64,000 bases of DNA from Bacteroidales bacterium (GTDB lineage: Bacteria > Bacteroidota > Bacteroidia > Bacteroidales > UBA932). Shown here in pieces: positions 53,717 to 62,057 of this stretch. How positions within the stretch are numbered: the first letter of the stretch is position 1; each line of letters opens with the position of its first letter. The translations under genes and the position numbers were made by a program. Below the pieces are notes generated by a model. That model had not been told where the DNA came from, ran no database searches, and saw only the letters and a program-made list of their open reading frames with translations. Location of the stretch: contig JAFWSX010000013.1 of assembly GCA_017519185.1 (NCBI GenBank), forward strand, positions 1 to 64,000, read 5' to 3'.

Positions 53717-55619
53717 AACCCTGGGTAATGGTTAATATCAGCTCGACTTGGAACTGTAATTGGACAGGTCTGAAACTCGGATCAGTTACGCTTGGTTGGA
53801 CGGAGACACTAAACGTTCCTAACACACCGAAATTATCACCCGGAGCGTAATCATCAATGAACCTCACCTCAATCGAACTACTCTCCGGCCTGAACAAAGC
53901 AGCTACAAATTTATATGATCGAATTTTCGTATACGCTTCATTGATTTGGTATCGGCAATCCTGCAAATTCGCATAATCGAATCCTAGGGCATATGATAAT
54001 TCATGCAGTACCACAGTCACAGTTTCATCATCATCAATCGTTTGGATTGGTATAGACCTTCTAATAGTTAAACTATGGGTATTGAACCAGCTCATCTGGA
54101 AATATTGTTTTCCAGACTGGTCCGTCATGTTGAAAAGCGTGTCTTTGGCTCCCCAACGGTCTTTCACGATCAGCAGGCCTTTCACATCCTCTCGCTTGAC
54201 AGTGGTAGAATCCTTGAAATTTCTCCATACAAGGCTTCCGGTCGTATCGGGAATGAAACTGATGTAATGCCTGTCCTTTTCAAAATTGACCTTGACCGGT
54301 GCGATATCGTCAGCCAGGGGCTGAAACTCCACAGTCTCGATGTCTTCGGCAGTGTAGGAGCCGTCCTGAGACGGGTCGAGGGCATAATAGATTTCGCCGA
54401 GTTCCACAATTTTTGAAAGATCAATGTCAAAAGAAGCATTGGGATAACACCAGGTCGTAAGATCCTTCGGGGTGCCGTGTGAAGGCTCAGTCTCAATCAA
54501 TGCAATGATTTCCCTGATGGCATTGAGGATGTTGTCGTAGGAGGTCAGGCCTTTGATGGCATTGAAGATGTCCGTCAGGGCAGATGTGATATCGGCACCT
54601 GGAAGAGCAGACTCGATATTAGAGATGGCCGTGATAATGTCGTTGATCTTGCCTCCGAGGTCTGTGCCGAGGTTCGTAATCGTCGACGGAATCGATGCTA
54701 CGGCATCCTTGATGAGATCCAGGGCTTTCTTTTCGTCCGTCAAGCCTTGCTTCAACGCCGACTCGATGGCAGCCAACTTGGTTGCCAGACCGCTGGTAGA
54801 ACTGCTGACAGCCGATGCGATGGCCGACAGTTTAGCCGTCGCGGAACCGGAGAGCGACGTGATGGCCTTCTGGATAAGCTCAAGGCTTGCCTCGCTGTCT
54901 GCCTGGCTTTCCTTGACAGCCGCTTCGATCAATGCGAGTTTCGTTTCAAGGCTGGTTGTCTGGGATTTTACAGCATCTTCGATAGCCGCCAGTTTATCTT
55001 CCATCGTACCCCCCAGCGATTCAATGGCGTCTTTGATCAGGCCCTGCGCTTCCTGACCGTCAGTGAGACCTGCTTTCACGGTTTCCTCAATCAGACCGAG
55101 TTTCGTTTCCAGGCTCGTCGTCTGGGCCTTTACTGCAGCTTCGACAGCCGCCAGTTTCTCGGCCACGGTGCCACCGAGCGACTCAATGGCTTGCTTCAGC
55201 AGAGCCTGCTGTGTCTTGCTGTCGGCGAAGCCGGCTTTAACGGCGGCTTCAATCAGTGCAAGTTTCGTTTCGAAGCCAGTGGTCTGGTCCTTGATGGCTG
55301 CTTCGATGGCCGCGAGCTTTTCAGCCACCGTACCGTCAAGCGAAGCTACTGCTTTCTGGACCAATGACATTGCATCCTGGCTGTCGTCAAAACCGCTGTT
55401 GAGTGCCGATTCGATCAGCGCCAGCTTGGCTGTCAGGGTTTCGTTTGCATCGTTGAGCGCCTGGACGAGCTTGCTGTAGTCCGATTTCATTGTGATATTG
55501 ATTTCGGATTGCTGACTCTCACAGGCTATGAACGTCAGCGGTGCAGCCATTCCCAACAAGAGGAACAAGCCAAGCAGACCACCTGCCAGGGGTCTTCTGT
55601 TGTTCTTATTCTGTTTCAT
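53715..55619 (-). CDS. Lipoprotein with 54-residue coiled-coil repeats
   Basis: I start at MKQNKNNRRP (55619), giving a long signal with lipobox FIAC (Cys33); the ORF extends 17 codons further without similarity. About 634 residues. From about 58 to 330 the chain repeats a 54-residue unit, TKLALIExAVKxG...LIxxAIxSLGGT..EKLAAIEAAVKxQTT, about five times, a regular alpha-helical coiled coil. Then comes a region of amphipathic helices, and from about 400 a beta-rich C-terminal domain (CYPNASFDIDLSKI...). It probably projects from the outer membrane as a stalk. I do not recognise a named family. Confidence 0.7.
   Translation of the reverse strand: MKQNKNNRRPLAGGLLGLFLLLGMAAPLTFIACESQQSEINITMKSDYSKLVQALNDANETLTAKLALIESALNSGFDDSQDAMSLVQKAVASLDGTVAEKLAAIEAAIKDQTTGFETKLALIEAAVKAGFADSKTQQALLKQAIESLGGTVAEKLAAVEAAVKAQTTSLETKLGLIEETVKAGLTDGQEAQGLIKDAIESLGGTMEDKLAAIEDAVKSQTTSLETKLALIEAAVKESQADSEASLELIQKAITSLSGSATAKLSAIASAVSSSTSGLATKLAAIESALKQGLTDEKKALDLIKDAVASIPSTITNLGTDLGGKINDIITAISNIESALPGADITSALTDIFNAIKGLTSYDNILNAIREIIALIETEPSHGTPKDLTTWCYPNASFDIDLSKIVELGEIYYALDPSQDGSYTAEDIETVEFQPLADDIAPVKVNFEKDRHYISFIPDTTGSLVWRNFKDSTTVKREDVKGLLIVKDRWGAKDTLFNMTDQSGKQYFQMSWFNTHSLTIRRSIPIQTIDDDETVTVVLHELSYALGFDYANLQDCRYQINEAYTKIRSYKFVAALFRPESSSIEVRFIDDYAPGDNFGVLGTFSVSVQPSVTDPSFRPVQLQFQVELILTITQG
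54632..55448 (-). repeat. Tandem repeats of about 162 bp within the coiled-coil gene
   Basis: Five diverged units encode TKLALIE..., four of them with an interleaved EKLAAIE... half. The 54-codon period is regular. Such arrays can change copy number by recombination, so length may vary between strains. Confidence 0.75.
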
Positions 55620-55639
55620 ATAAAAAAGTGTATCCCATT

Positions 55640-55647
55640 CAAATATA
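55640..55647 (-). promoter_or_regulatory. -7 element for the coiled-coil lipoprotein
   Basis: Minus-strand TATATTTG, 20 bases before the start codon; TTTTG lies about 20 bases further up as a possible -33 box. Confidence 0.55.
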
Positions 55648-55728
55648 ATAATTTGCCGGAAGAAATACAAAACGAAAAAATAGAATTGCGGGTGGGTCGG
55701 TCACTTTCTTTTTGTCAAAGATAATAGT

Positions 55729-55736
55729 TACCTTTG
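55729..55736 (+). promoter_or_regulatory. -7 element for cdaA-mutS2
   Basis: TACCTTTG, 20 bases before ATG 55757. Confidence 0.5.
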
Positions 55737-55756
55737 AAGATTATCAATGTCAGCAT

Positions 55757-56542
55757 ATGATAGATTTTGTCAACATAACATTCATCGACGTCCTCGACAT
55801 CCTGCTCGTGGCTCTGCTCATATATGAGTTCTACAGACTCATCAGGGGCACTTCGGCGATGTCCATTTTCATCGGCATCCTGCTGCTCTATGTGCTGTGG
55901 ATCGTGGTGAGGGCTTTGGATATGAAGCTGCTGTCTACGATACTCGGGCAGGTGCTGGGAGTGGGAGTGATAGCGATGATTGTGATATTCCAGCAGGAGA
56001 TTCGCCAGTTCCTGCTGCATTTCGGCAACCGCTACATCCTCGGCCGCAAGAAGCTGACCAAGCGCCGCCGTGCCTGGTTCAAGAATGAGATAGCCATAAG
56101 CCAGGAGGTCCTTGAGGAAATCACCGCAGCCTGCCAGTATATGTCCGAGACCCACACAGGGGCGCTCATCGTTTTCAAGCACGAGTCTTCCCTGGACAGT
56201 TTCATCGACACTGGCGACCGCATTGACGCAGCCGTCCACCGCCGCCTCATCGAGAACCTCTTCTTCAAGAATTCCCCGCTGCACGACGGTGCCATCATTA
56301 TGACGCAGAACAGGATAGTGGCAGCACGTTGCATCCTGCCCCTCACAGACCGTGCGGACATCAACCCTCAGTATGGAATGCGCCACCGCGCAGCCATCGG
56401 CATTTCGGAGATAACCGATGCGGAGGTTGTCGTCGTGTCTGAAGAGACTGGCAACATATCTTACGTGGCCGACGGCCAGATAACTACAATGCAGAGCATA
56501 GCCGAGCTCAGACTGAGGCTCGAGAATTCATACAGCAAATGA
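55757..56542 (+). CDS. cdaA: Diadenylate cyclase (CdaA type)
   Basis: I start at MIDFVNITFIDVLD (55757), which lies after the -7 element; a longer frame would begin upstream of the promoter. About 261 residues. Three membrane helices (to about residue 85) are followed by the DAC domain with NSPLHDGAIIM and RHRAAIGISE, the DGA and RHR active-site motifs. It makes cyclic di-AMP from two ATP at the inner membrane. Its stop overlaps the mutS2 start (ATGA). Confidence 0.93.
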   Translation: MIDFVNITFIDVLDILLVALLIYEFYRLIRGTSAMSIFIGILLLYVLWIVVRALDMKLLSTILGQVLGVGVIAMIVIFQQEIRQFLLHFGNRYILGRKKLTKRRRAWFKNEIAISQEVLEEITAACQYMSETHTGALIVFKHESSLDSFIDTGDRIDAAVHRRLIENLFFKNSPLHDGAIIMTQNRIVAARCILPLTDRADINPQYGMRHRAAIGISEITDAEVVVVSEETGNISYVADGQITTMQSIAELRLRLENSYSK

Positions 56543-59067
56543 TAGAACAGAAGATAGGCTTCGACAAGGTCCGCTCCCAGGTCCGCTCCAAGTGTATGTC
56601 AAAATACGCTGTGGCCAGGGTTGACGGCGAGCAGTATTGCACCGACAGGCAGCAGATACTGCACCGTCTTCAGCTCACCGACGAGATGAGGCTTATCTGT
56701 ATGTTCGAGGACACTTTTCCCTCAGAAGGCTTCACCGATTCGCGCGAACTGCTGCTGCCGCTGACCTCGGAGAGCACGTCCATTTCGCTGCCTGCCCTCG
56801 TGACGCTGCGCACCACCCTCGACACAGTGCGCAAGGTGGTGACTTTCTTTGACCGCAGCAAGGACGGAGTCTATCCCAACCTCAAGGAAATGTCCCGGCC
56901 GGTGGCTTATTTCCCGGAAGTCAGCCGCCGCATCGACTCCATCATCGACCGTTACGGCAATGTCCGTGACAACGCATCCGACGCCCTGGCCGGCATAAGA
57001 AAGCTGATAAGGGAAAAGGAGAAGTCTGTTTCCAAAGTCATTGCCGCCATTCTGAAGAAGGCGCAGGGCGAAGGTTATGTGGATGAGGACGCCGGGGTTG
57101 CGATGAGGGACGGAAAGACCCTCATACCGGTGGCCGCAGCCAACAAGCACCGCATCGCCGGCATCGTATATGACCAGAGTGCCAGCGGCAAGACTGTCTT
57201 CATCGAGCCGATAGAGATCGTGGAGATGAACAACCGTCTCTACGAACTCCACCAGGACGAGCAGGCTGAGATAGCCCGTATCCTGGCTCAGTTCACCGAG
57301 TTCCTGCGTCCCTACCTTCCGGAACTCCTGCAGGCCGCGGAGTTCCTCGGAGAGATAGATTTCATACGTGCCAAGGCCCTTGTGGCTCTCGATATGATTG
57401 CCGGAATGCCAGTCATTTCCGAAGACGGGGAACTGTGGCTGCGCAAGGCACGTCACCCCATACTTGAGAAGGCTCTTTCCCGCGAAGGCAAGAAAATCGT
57501 GCCGCTGAACCTGCACTTGGACAGAAACAAGCGCATCCTAGTCATCTCAGGCCCGAATGCAGGCGGAAAGTCAGTCTGCCTCAAGACTGTGGGCCTGTTG
57601 CAGTATATGTTCCAGTGGGGTATGCTCATTCCAACCTCTGAGGTGTCGGAATTCGTGATATTCGACGACATTTTCATAGATATCGGCGACGACCAGTCGC
57701 TGGAGAACGACCTCTCCACATACAGTTCGCATCTGCAGAACCTCAAGGAGATAGTGATACGCTCAGGCAAGAAGTCGCTGGTGCTCATCGACGAGTTCGG
57801 CAGCGGCACCGAGCCTGCAGCCGGAGGAGCCATCGCCGAGGCTGTGCTTGCCCAGATAGAGGAGAACGGAGCCTACGGAGTGATAACCACCCACTATACG
57901 AACCTCAAGCTATATGCAGAAAACAGCAAGGGCTGCGCCAACGGAGCAATGATGTTCGACGTGGAGAACATACAGCCGCTCTTCCAGCTCGAGCAGGGCC
58001 TGCCGGGCAACTCCTTCGCATTTGAACTGGCACGCAAGATCGGTTTCCCCGAGTTCATAGTGAAGAGCGCCCAGGAAAAGGCTGGAAACGACTTCGTGGA
58101 TATGGAGCGCCAGCTGCGCAAGATAGCCCGCAACCGCAAGGCCCTTGACGAAAAGCTTACCAAAGTGCGTTCTGCCGACAAGACTCTCGAAGGCCTGACA
58201 GACCGCTACCAGAAAGAGTTGGCCGAGATAAAGGCACTCAAGAAGAGCATACTCGATGAAGCCCGAGCCGAGGCCAAGGCCATTGTCAAGGAGGCCAACA
58301 AGCAGGTAGAGCGCACTGTGAGGGAGATCCGCGAGAGCCAGGCCGAGAAAGAAAAGACCAAGGCAGCACGCGCGGAACTGTCGGAATATGCAGCCAAGCT
58401 TGAGGAAGAGAACGTTTCGAAGAGCGACCGGGACATCGAGAAGAAGATGGAGCAGATAGCCGCACGCAAGGAACGTGAACGCCAGCGTAAGGAAGCCCGC
58501 GCCCGCAAGCAGGGCATCCAGGCCGCAACTGAGGCCGAGAAACAGGCCAAGGCTTCCGAGGAGGAGGCAAAGCGCCCGCTGCAGGTCGGCGACAAAGTGA
58601 AAGTCATCGGCAGCGACCTCATCGGCGAAGTGTCCAAGCTCACCGCCCGCAAGGTGTCGGTTTCCATCGGTTCCATTACCTCTACGATGGCCCGCGAGCG
58701 TGTTCAGAGAATCTCGGCGACAGAATACAAGAACGCCATGAAGACCAATGCAGCGGCTTCCGGACACGTGACTTATTCGTCAGATGTCTACAGCAACGAC
58801 TCTGTGAATGAGCGCAGGCTGCGCTTCACGCCTTCCATCGACGTGCGCGGTGAGCGCGTGAACGATGCCATCGACAAAGTTCTGCATTTTATGGACGATG
58901 CCCTGATGGTAGGCGTGGGACAGGTGACTATCCTCCACGGCAAGGGCAACGGCGTGCTGCGGGAGGAGATCCGCAAGTATCTCAGGACCATCGGCGGCGT
59001 GGAGTCCTTCAGCGACGCACCACTGGACCAGGGCGGTGCCGGCATCACGGTCGTGAAACTCCAATAA
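56539..59067 (+). CDS. mutS2: Endonuclease MutS2
   Basis: 842 residues. The MutS-type ATPase has Walker A SGPNAGGKSVCLKT (about 337), the signature VLIDEFGSGTEPAAGGAIAEA and ITTHYTNLK. A long coiled coil follows (about 520-670), and a C-terminal Smr nuclease domain with SIDVRGERVNDA and TILHGKGNGVLREEI. MutS2 resolves recombination intermediates or collided ribosomes in different bacteria, rather than doing mismatch repair. It is coupled to cdaA by a 4-base overlap. Confidence 0.95.
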   Translation: MIEQKIGFDKVRSQVRSKCMSKYAVARVDGEQYCTDRQQILHRLQLTDEMRLICMFEDTFPSEGFTDSRELLLPLTSESTSISLPALVTLRTTLDTVRKVVTFFDRSKDGVYPNLKEMSRPVAYFPEVSRRIDSIIDRYGNVRDNASDALAGIRKLIREKEKSVSKVIAAILKKAQGEGYVDEDAGVAMRDGKTLIPVAAANKHRIAGIVYDQSASGKTVFIEPIEIVEMNNRLYELHQDEQAEIARILAQFTEFLRPYLPELLQAAEFLGEIDFIRAKALVALDMIAGMPVISEDGELWLRKARHPILEKALSREGKKIVPLNLHLDRNKRILVISGPNAGGKSVCLKTVGLLQYMFQWGMLIPTSEVSEFVIFDDIFIDIGDDQSLENDLSTYSSHLQNLKEIVIRSGKKSLVLIDEFGSGTEPAAGGAIAEAVLAQIEENGAYGVITTHYTNLKLYAENSKGCANGAMMFDVENIQPLFQLEQGLPGNSFAFELARKIGFPEFIVKSAQEKAGNDFVDMERQLRKIARNRKALDEKLTKVRSADKTLEGLTDRYQKELAEIKALKKSILDEARAEAKAIVKEANKQVERTVREIRESQAEKEKTKAARAELSEYAAKLEEENVSKSDRDIEKKMEQIAARKERERQRKEARARKQGIQAATEAEKQAKASEEEAKRPLQVGDKVKVIGSDLIGEVSKLTARKVSVSIGSITSTMARERVQRISATEYKNAMKTNAAASGHVTYSSDVYSNDSVNERRLRFTPSIDVRGERVNDAIDKVLHFMDDALMVGVGQVTILHGKGNGVLREEIRKYLRTIGGVESFSDAPLDQGGAGITVVKLQ

Positions 59068-59086
59068 CAAGTATCAAAAATATTTC

Positions 59087-59094
59087 TATCTTTG
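59087..59094 (+). promoter_or_regulatory. -7 element for metK
   Basis: TATCTTTG, 64 bases before the metK start. The transcript would begin just before the riboswitch. Confidence 0.6.
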
Positions 59095-59109
59095 CGCCAC
59101 TAACATCCG

Positions 59110-59161
59110 AGGAGGACAGATTTGACTGCTTGCAACCTCCACCTAAAAAAATGCTAAAATG
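59110..59161 (+). promoter_or_regulatory. SAM-II riboswitch in front of metK
   Basis: P1 is formed by GGAGG (59111-59115) and CCTCC (59136-59140). The loop holds GATTTGACTGCTTGCAA, close to the SAM-II consensus GATTTAACC...TTGCAA. The 3' segment AAAAAAATGCTAAAA carries the conserved AAATGCTAAAA that makes the pseudoknot with the loop. The metK ATG begins right at the end of this segment, so SAM binding should block translation start. SAM-II occurs upstream of SAM and methionine genes, which matches. Confidence 0.82.
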
Positions 59162-60415
59162 AAAAAGAACTATCTTTTTACATCCGAGTCCGTTTCAGAA
59201 GGACATCCCGACAAAGTCGCCGACCAGATTTCAGACGCCATCCTTGACGATTTCCTGCGTCAGGACCCAGCAAGCCACGTAGCCTGCGAAACATTCGTCA
59301 GCACCGGCCTGGTGGTCCTGGGCGGTGAAGTGTCCTCAGCCGACGCATATGTAGACATCCAGCAGGTGGCCCGCGACGTCATCCGCCGCATCGGCTACAC
59401 CAAGAGCGAGTACAAGTTCGATTCAGAGAGTTGCGCCGTGATTTCGGCCATCCACGAGCAGAGTTCCGACATAGCGCAGGGCGTGAACAAAGCCGATGCC
59501 CTCGAGCAGGGTGCCGGAGACCAGGGCATAATGTTCGGCTATGCCTGCAATGAGACTGACGACTATATGCCGCTGCCGATAACCCTCGCCCACAAGGCAC
59601 TGATGATACTGGCAGACATACGCCGCGAGGAACCGAGCCCGATGCCCTACCTGAGGCCTGATGCGAAGAGCCAGTTCACCATCGAGTACGACCCTGACGG
59701 CAACGCTGTGCGCGTGCATACATTCGTTCTTTCCACCCAGCACGATGAGTTCGACGAGGAAAAGGCGATGCAGCACCGCATTACCGAAGACGTTCGCAAC
59801 ATCCTCATCCCGCGCATCAAGAACTGTATGGGCGAGAAGATCGCCGCCCTCTTCGACGACGACCTGATACTCCACGTCAATCCCACGGGTAAATTTGTGA
59901 TCGGCGGTCCTCACGGCGACACAGGACTGACAGGCCGCAAGATCGTGGTGGACACATATGGCGGACGCAGTGCGCACGGCGGCGGAGCCTTCAGCGGCAA
60001 AGATGCCAGCAAGGTAGACCGAAGCGCCGCCTATGCAGCAAGGTACATCGCAAAGAATATGGTAGCCGCCGGCGTCAGCGACGAGATAATGGTGCAGATA
60101 TCATACGCCATCGGCATCGCGGAGCCCGTGAGCATCTTCGTCAACACCTTCGGCAAGAGCCATTCCAGTCTTGACGACAGCGAGCTTGCGGAGCGTATCG
60201 GCGAAATGTTCGACCTGAGGCCCGCGGCAATCATCGAGAAATTCGGCATGCGCAATCCTATCTTCCTCCCGACTGCGGCATACGGCCATTTTGGACGAAC
60301 TCCCTTCAAGGCACAGGTGGAGATGGTCCGCGACGGCAAAAAAATAACCGAAGAAGTTCAGTTCTTCGGCTGGGAACTGCTCGACAGCGTCGATCTCTGC
60401 AAGACCCTTCTCTAA
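59159..60415 (+). CDS. metK: S-adenosylmethionine synthetase
   Basis: 418 residues. [61 protein letters not shown] and [19 protein letters not shown] are the MetK substrate and metal sites, all intact. It makes SAM from methionine and ATP. The gene is controlled by the riboswitch directly in front, a feedback loop by the product. Confidence 0.98.
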   Translation: MKKNYLFTSESVSEGHPDKVADQISDAILDDFLRQDPASHVACETFVSTGLVVLGGEVSSADAYVDIQQVARDVIRRIGYTKSEYKFDSESCAVISAIHEQSSDIAQGVNKADALEQGAGDQGIMFGYACNETDDYMPLPITLAHKALMILADIRREEPSPMPYLRPDAKSQFTIEYDPDGNAVRVHTFVLSTQHDEFDEEKAMQHRITEDVRNILIPRIKNCMGEKIAALFDDDLILHVNPTGKFVIGGPHGDTGLTGRKIVVDTYGGRSAHGGGAFSGKDASKVDRSAAYAARYIAKNMVAAGVSDEIMVQISYAIGIAEPVSIFVNTFGKSHSSLDDSELAERIGEMFDLRPAAIIEKFGMRNPIFLPTAAYGHFGRTPFKAQVEMVRDGKKITEEVQFFGWELLDSVDLCKTLL

Positions 60416-60418
60416 GAT

Positions 60419-60778
60419 TTACCTTGCCGGGTGCTGGGTGATGGTAAAGTACCTGATGGACCCGTCGCTGCCATATTTTGCATAGAGTTTCACCTTCCAG
60501 GTCTTCTCTACGTCGAGTGTTGAAGGCGGCACTGTGACTGTGACTGTCCAGGTGCCTGCGATGCCCGATTCTGGAGTGAACGTGATACCCTCTTGTTCAC
60601 TGGAGGCAGTCCATTTGGCATTCGAAACGAAAGTGGTCGTAACCTGCCCTCCTTCAGGACCTATTTCGACAAGGGAAGGGTAGATGTTCGTGCTTGTGTC
60701 ATAGTCCGCGCAGGAGGTGAGCAACAAAGCTGCAGCTGCGAAGACGAGGACGAAAAGACGTTTGAATGTCACGGTCAT
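60419..60778 (-). CDS. Single-domain BACON-type lipoprotein
   Basis: 119 residues with a signal and lipobox LTSC (Cys23). One beta-sandwich-like domain follows, with FVSNAKWTASSE, FTPESGIAGTWTVTVTVP and the end RYFTITQHP, which fits the BACON fold. BACON domains usually sit in longer secreted enzymes and are thought to bind carbohydrate or mucin. A protein of just one is small. It ends 3 bases from metK and diverges from the next gene. Confidence 0.72.
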   Translation of the reverse strand: MTVTFKRLFVLVFAAAALLLTSCADYDTSTNIYPSLVEIGPEGGQVTTTFVSNAKWTASSEQEGITFTPESGIAGTWTVTVTVPPSTLDVEKTWKVKLYAKYGSDGSIRYFTITQHPAR

Positions 60779-60797
60779 AATGTTTGATACAACAAGG

Positions 60798-60805
60798 CAA
60801 AGTTA
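60798..60805 (-). promoter_or_regulatory. -7 element for the minus-strand BACON gene
   Basis: Minus-strand TAACTTTG, 19 bases before the start. Confidence 0.5.
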
Positions 60806-60818
60806 AGATATTAAATGA

Positions 60819-60826
60819 TATCTTTG
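60819..60826 (+). promoter_or_regulatory. -7 element for the plus-strand BACON gene
   Basis: TATCTTTG, 17 bases before ATG 60844. Only 13 bases separate it from the opposite promoter. Confidence 0.5.
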
Positions 60827-60843
60827 CAAAAATTCTGCCGCGT

Positions 60844-61224
60844 ATGGGAAGTACGAAAAAAGTATTGGTTGCATTTCTGGCTGCAGTGGCTGTCATAGCC
60901 GCGGCATCCTGCGTCACATCGTGCGAAAAATACTTCCTTCCTTCCCTCGAACTGAGCCAGGAAACAATCCTTGTGAACAAAGCCTCACAGGAACTGTCAC
61001 TGGTGGTTAACAGCAACGTCATCTGGTCTTTCGACATCGACAAGCAGATCCAGTGGGTGACTGTCACTCCTGCCAAAGGCGAGTCGACGGCCACCGTCAA
61101 AATCCATATAGAGGCTAACGACAGCGGGGCGGCACGGAGTGTGACCTTGCCGCTGAAATCTGAAACTCTCCAGAGGGATCTGCGTATCGTCCAATCTGCG
61201 GACGACGGACTTACTGAGAACTAA
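60844..61224 (+). CDS. Second single-domain BACON-type lipoprotein
   Basis: I start at MGSTKKVLVAFL (60844), after the -7 element. 126 residues; the signal has Cys residues at ASC and TSC either of which may be the lipid site. One BACON-like domain: LSLVVNSNVIWSFDIDKQIQWVTVTPAKGES and DLRIVQSA. It is a divergent partner of the gene at 60419, so the two could be co-regulated. It overlaps the MBL gene by 4 bases. Confidence 0.7.
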   Translation: MGSTKKVLVAFLAAVAVIAAASCVTSCEKYFLPSLELSQETILVNKASQELSLVVNSNVIWSFDIDKQIQWVTVTPAKGESTATVKIHIEANDSGAARSVTLPLKSETLQRDLRIVQSADDGLTEN

Positions 61225-61919
61225 GGCATCTCTCTCAGGCGTACTTCAATGCCTGAACCTTCGAGATCTGCGCACAACTGCTGCAGGTCGGTCACTTCTT
61301 CGACCTGTCCGTAATGGTACGGATAGAAAATCTTCGGTTTTATGATCTTGGCGGCATTGACGGCCTGCCTTACTGTCATCGTGAACGGCTGGTTCACGGG
61401 CAGGAACGCTATGTCTATGTTCTTCTCGGGAAGATTGTGGATGGCCGGAACGTCCTCCAGGTCGCCGGCGACATAGACTTTCAGCCCGTCGAAACTCAGG
61501 ATGTAGCCGTTGTCGCGTCCGGCAGGATGGAAATGCTCCCTTGAAACATAGTTGTAGGCCGGAACGGCTTCCACTGAGAATCCCTTTCGGAAATTGAGCG
61601 AATCCCCGTTCTTCATCACCTCGATGTCCCTGTCGTCCCTGTCCGGGATTTCCTCAGCCACGGCCTTGGTGCAGACGATGGTGGTGTCTTCTGTGGCAAG
61701 GTCTTCCAGCGCCTTCAGGTCGAAGTGGTCACTGTGGTGGTGGGTGAAGAAGATGAAGTCGGCTTTCTCGCTGTCGCTGTAGTCGGCAAGGCTTGAAGCC
61801 GGGTCGACATAGATGACTCTGTCTCCAAACCGGAATTTCAGGCTGGCGTGGACTATGAAGGTGATTTCAAGCTTCTTGCCGGAAGCCGTTTCGAAGGTAT
61901 CTGTGACGAGGTTTTTCAT
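61221..61919 (-). CDS. MBL-fold metal-dependent hydrolase
   Basis: I start at MKNLVTDTFETASG (61919); the frame extends 24 codons further but the added part looks like noncoding. About 232 residues with THHHSDHFDLKAL (the HxHxDH metal site), AGDLEDVP and FYPYHYGQ near the end. It resembles the UPF0173/UlaG-like branch. There is no signal peptide, so it is cytoplasmic. The substrate is unknown. Confidence 0.82.
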   Translation of the reverse strand: MKNLVTDTFETASGKKLEITFIVHASLKFRFGDRVIYVDPASSLADYSDSEKADFIFFTHHHSDHFDLKALEDLATEDTTIVCTKAVAEEIPDRDDRDIEVMKNGDSLNFRKGFSVEAVPAYNYVSREHFHPAGRDNGYILSFDGLKVYVAGDLEDVPAIHNLPEKNIDIAFLPVNQPFTMTVRQAVNAAKIIKPKIFYPYHYGQVEEVTDLQQLCADLEGSGIEVRLREMP

Positions 61920-62011
61920 ATTTTCGGGGTTTTCTTCCACAATATTACTAAATAATGGAGGAATGTTGATAATAAGTTTCTTGATGTTCAACCAAAGATG
62001 AAAAATATTTA

Positions 62012-62019
62012 TATTTTTG
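62012..62019 (+). promoter_or_regulatory. -7 element for the TonB-dependent receptor
   Basis: TATTTTTG, 38 bases before ATG 62058. Confidence 0.45.
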
Positions 62020-62057
62020 GGCCGGAAAAATTTTAAATTTCAACTAAATAACTATCT

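Noticed and set aside
53980-54020. HELSYALGFD in the coiled-coil lipoprotein resembles the HExxHxxGxxH motif of metzincin proteases
   Set aside because: The second and third His positions are Tyr, so no zinc site would form, and no other part of the domain looks like a protease.
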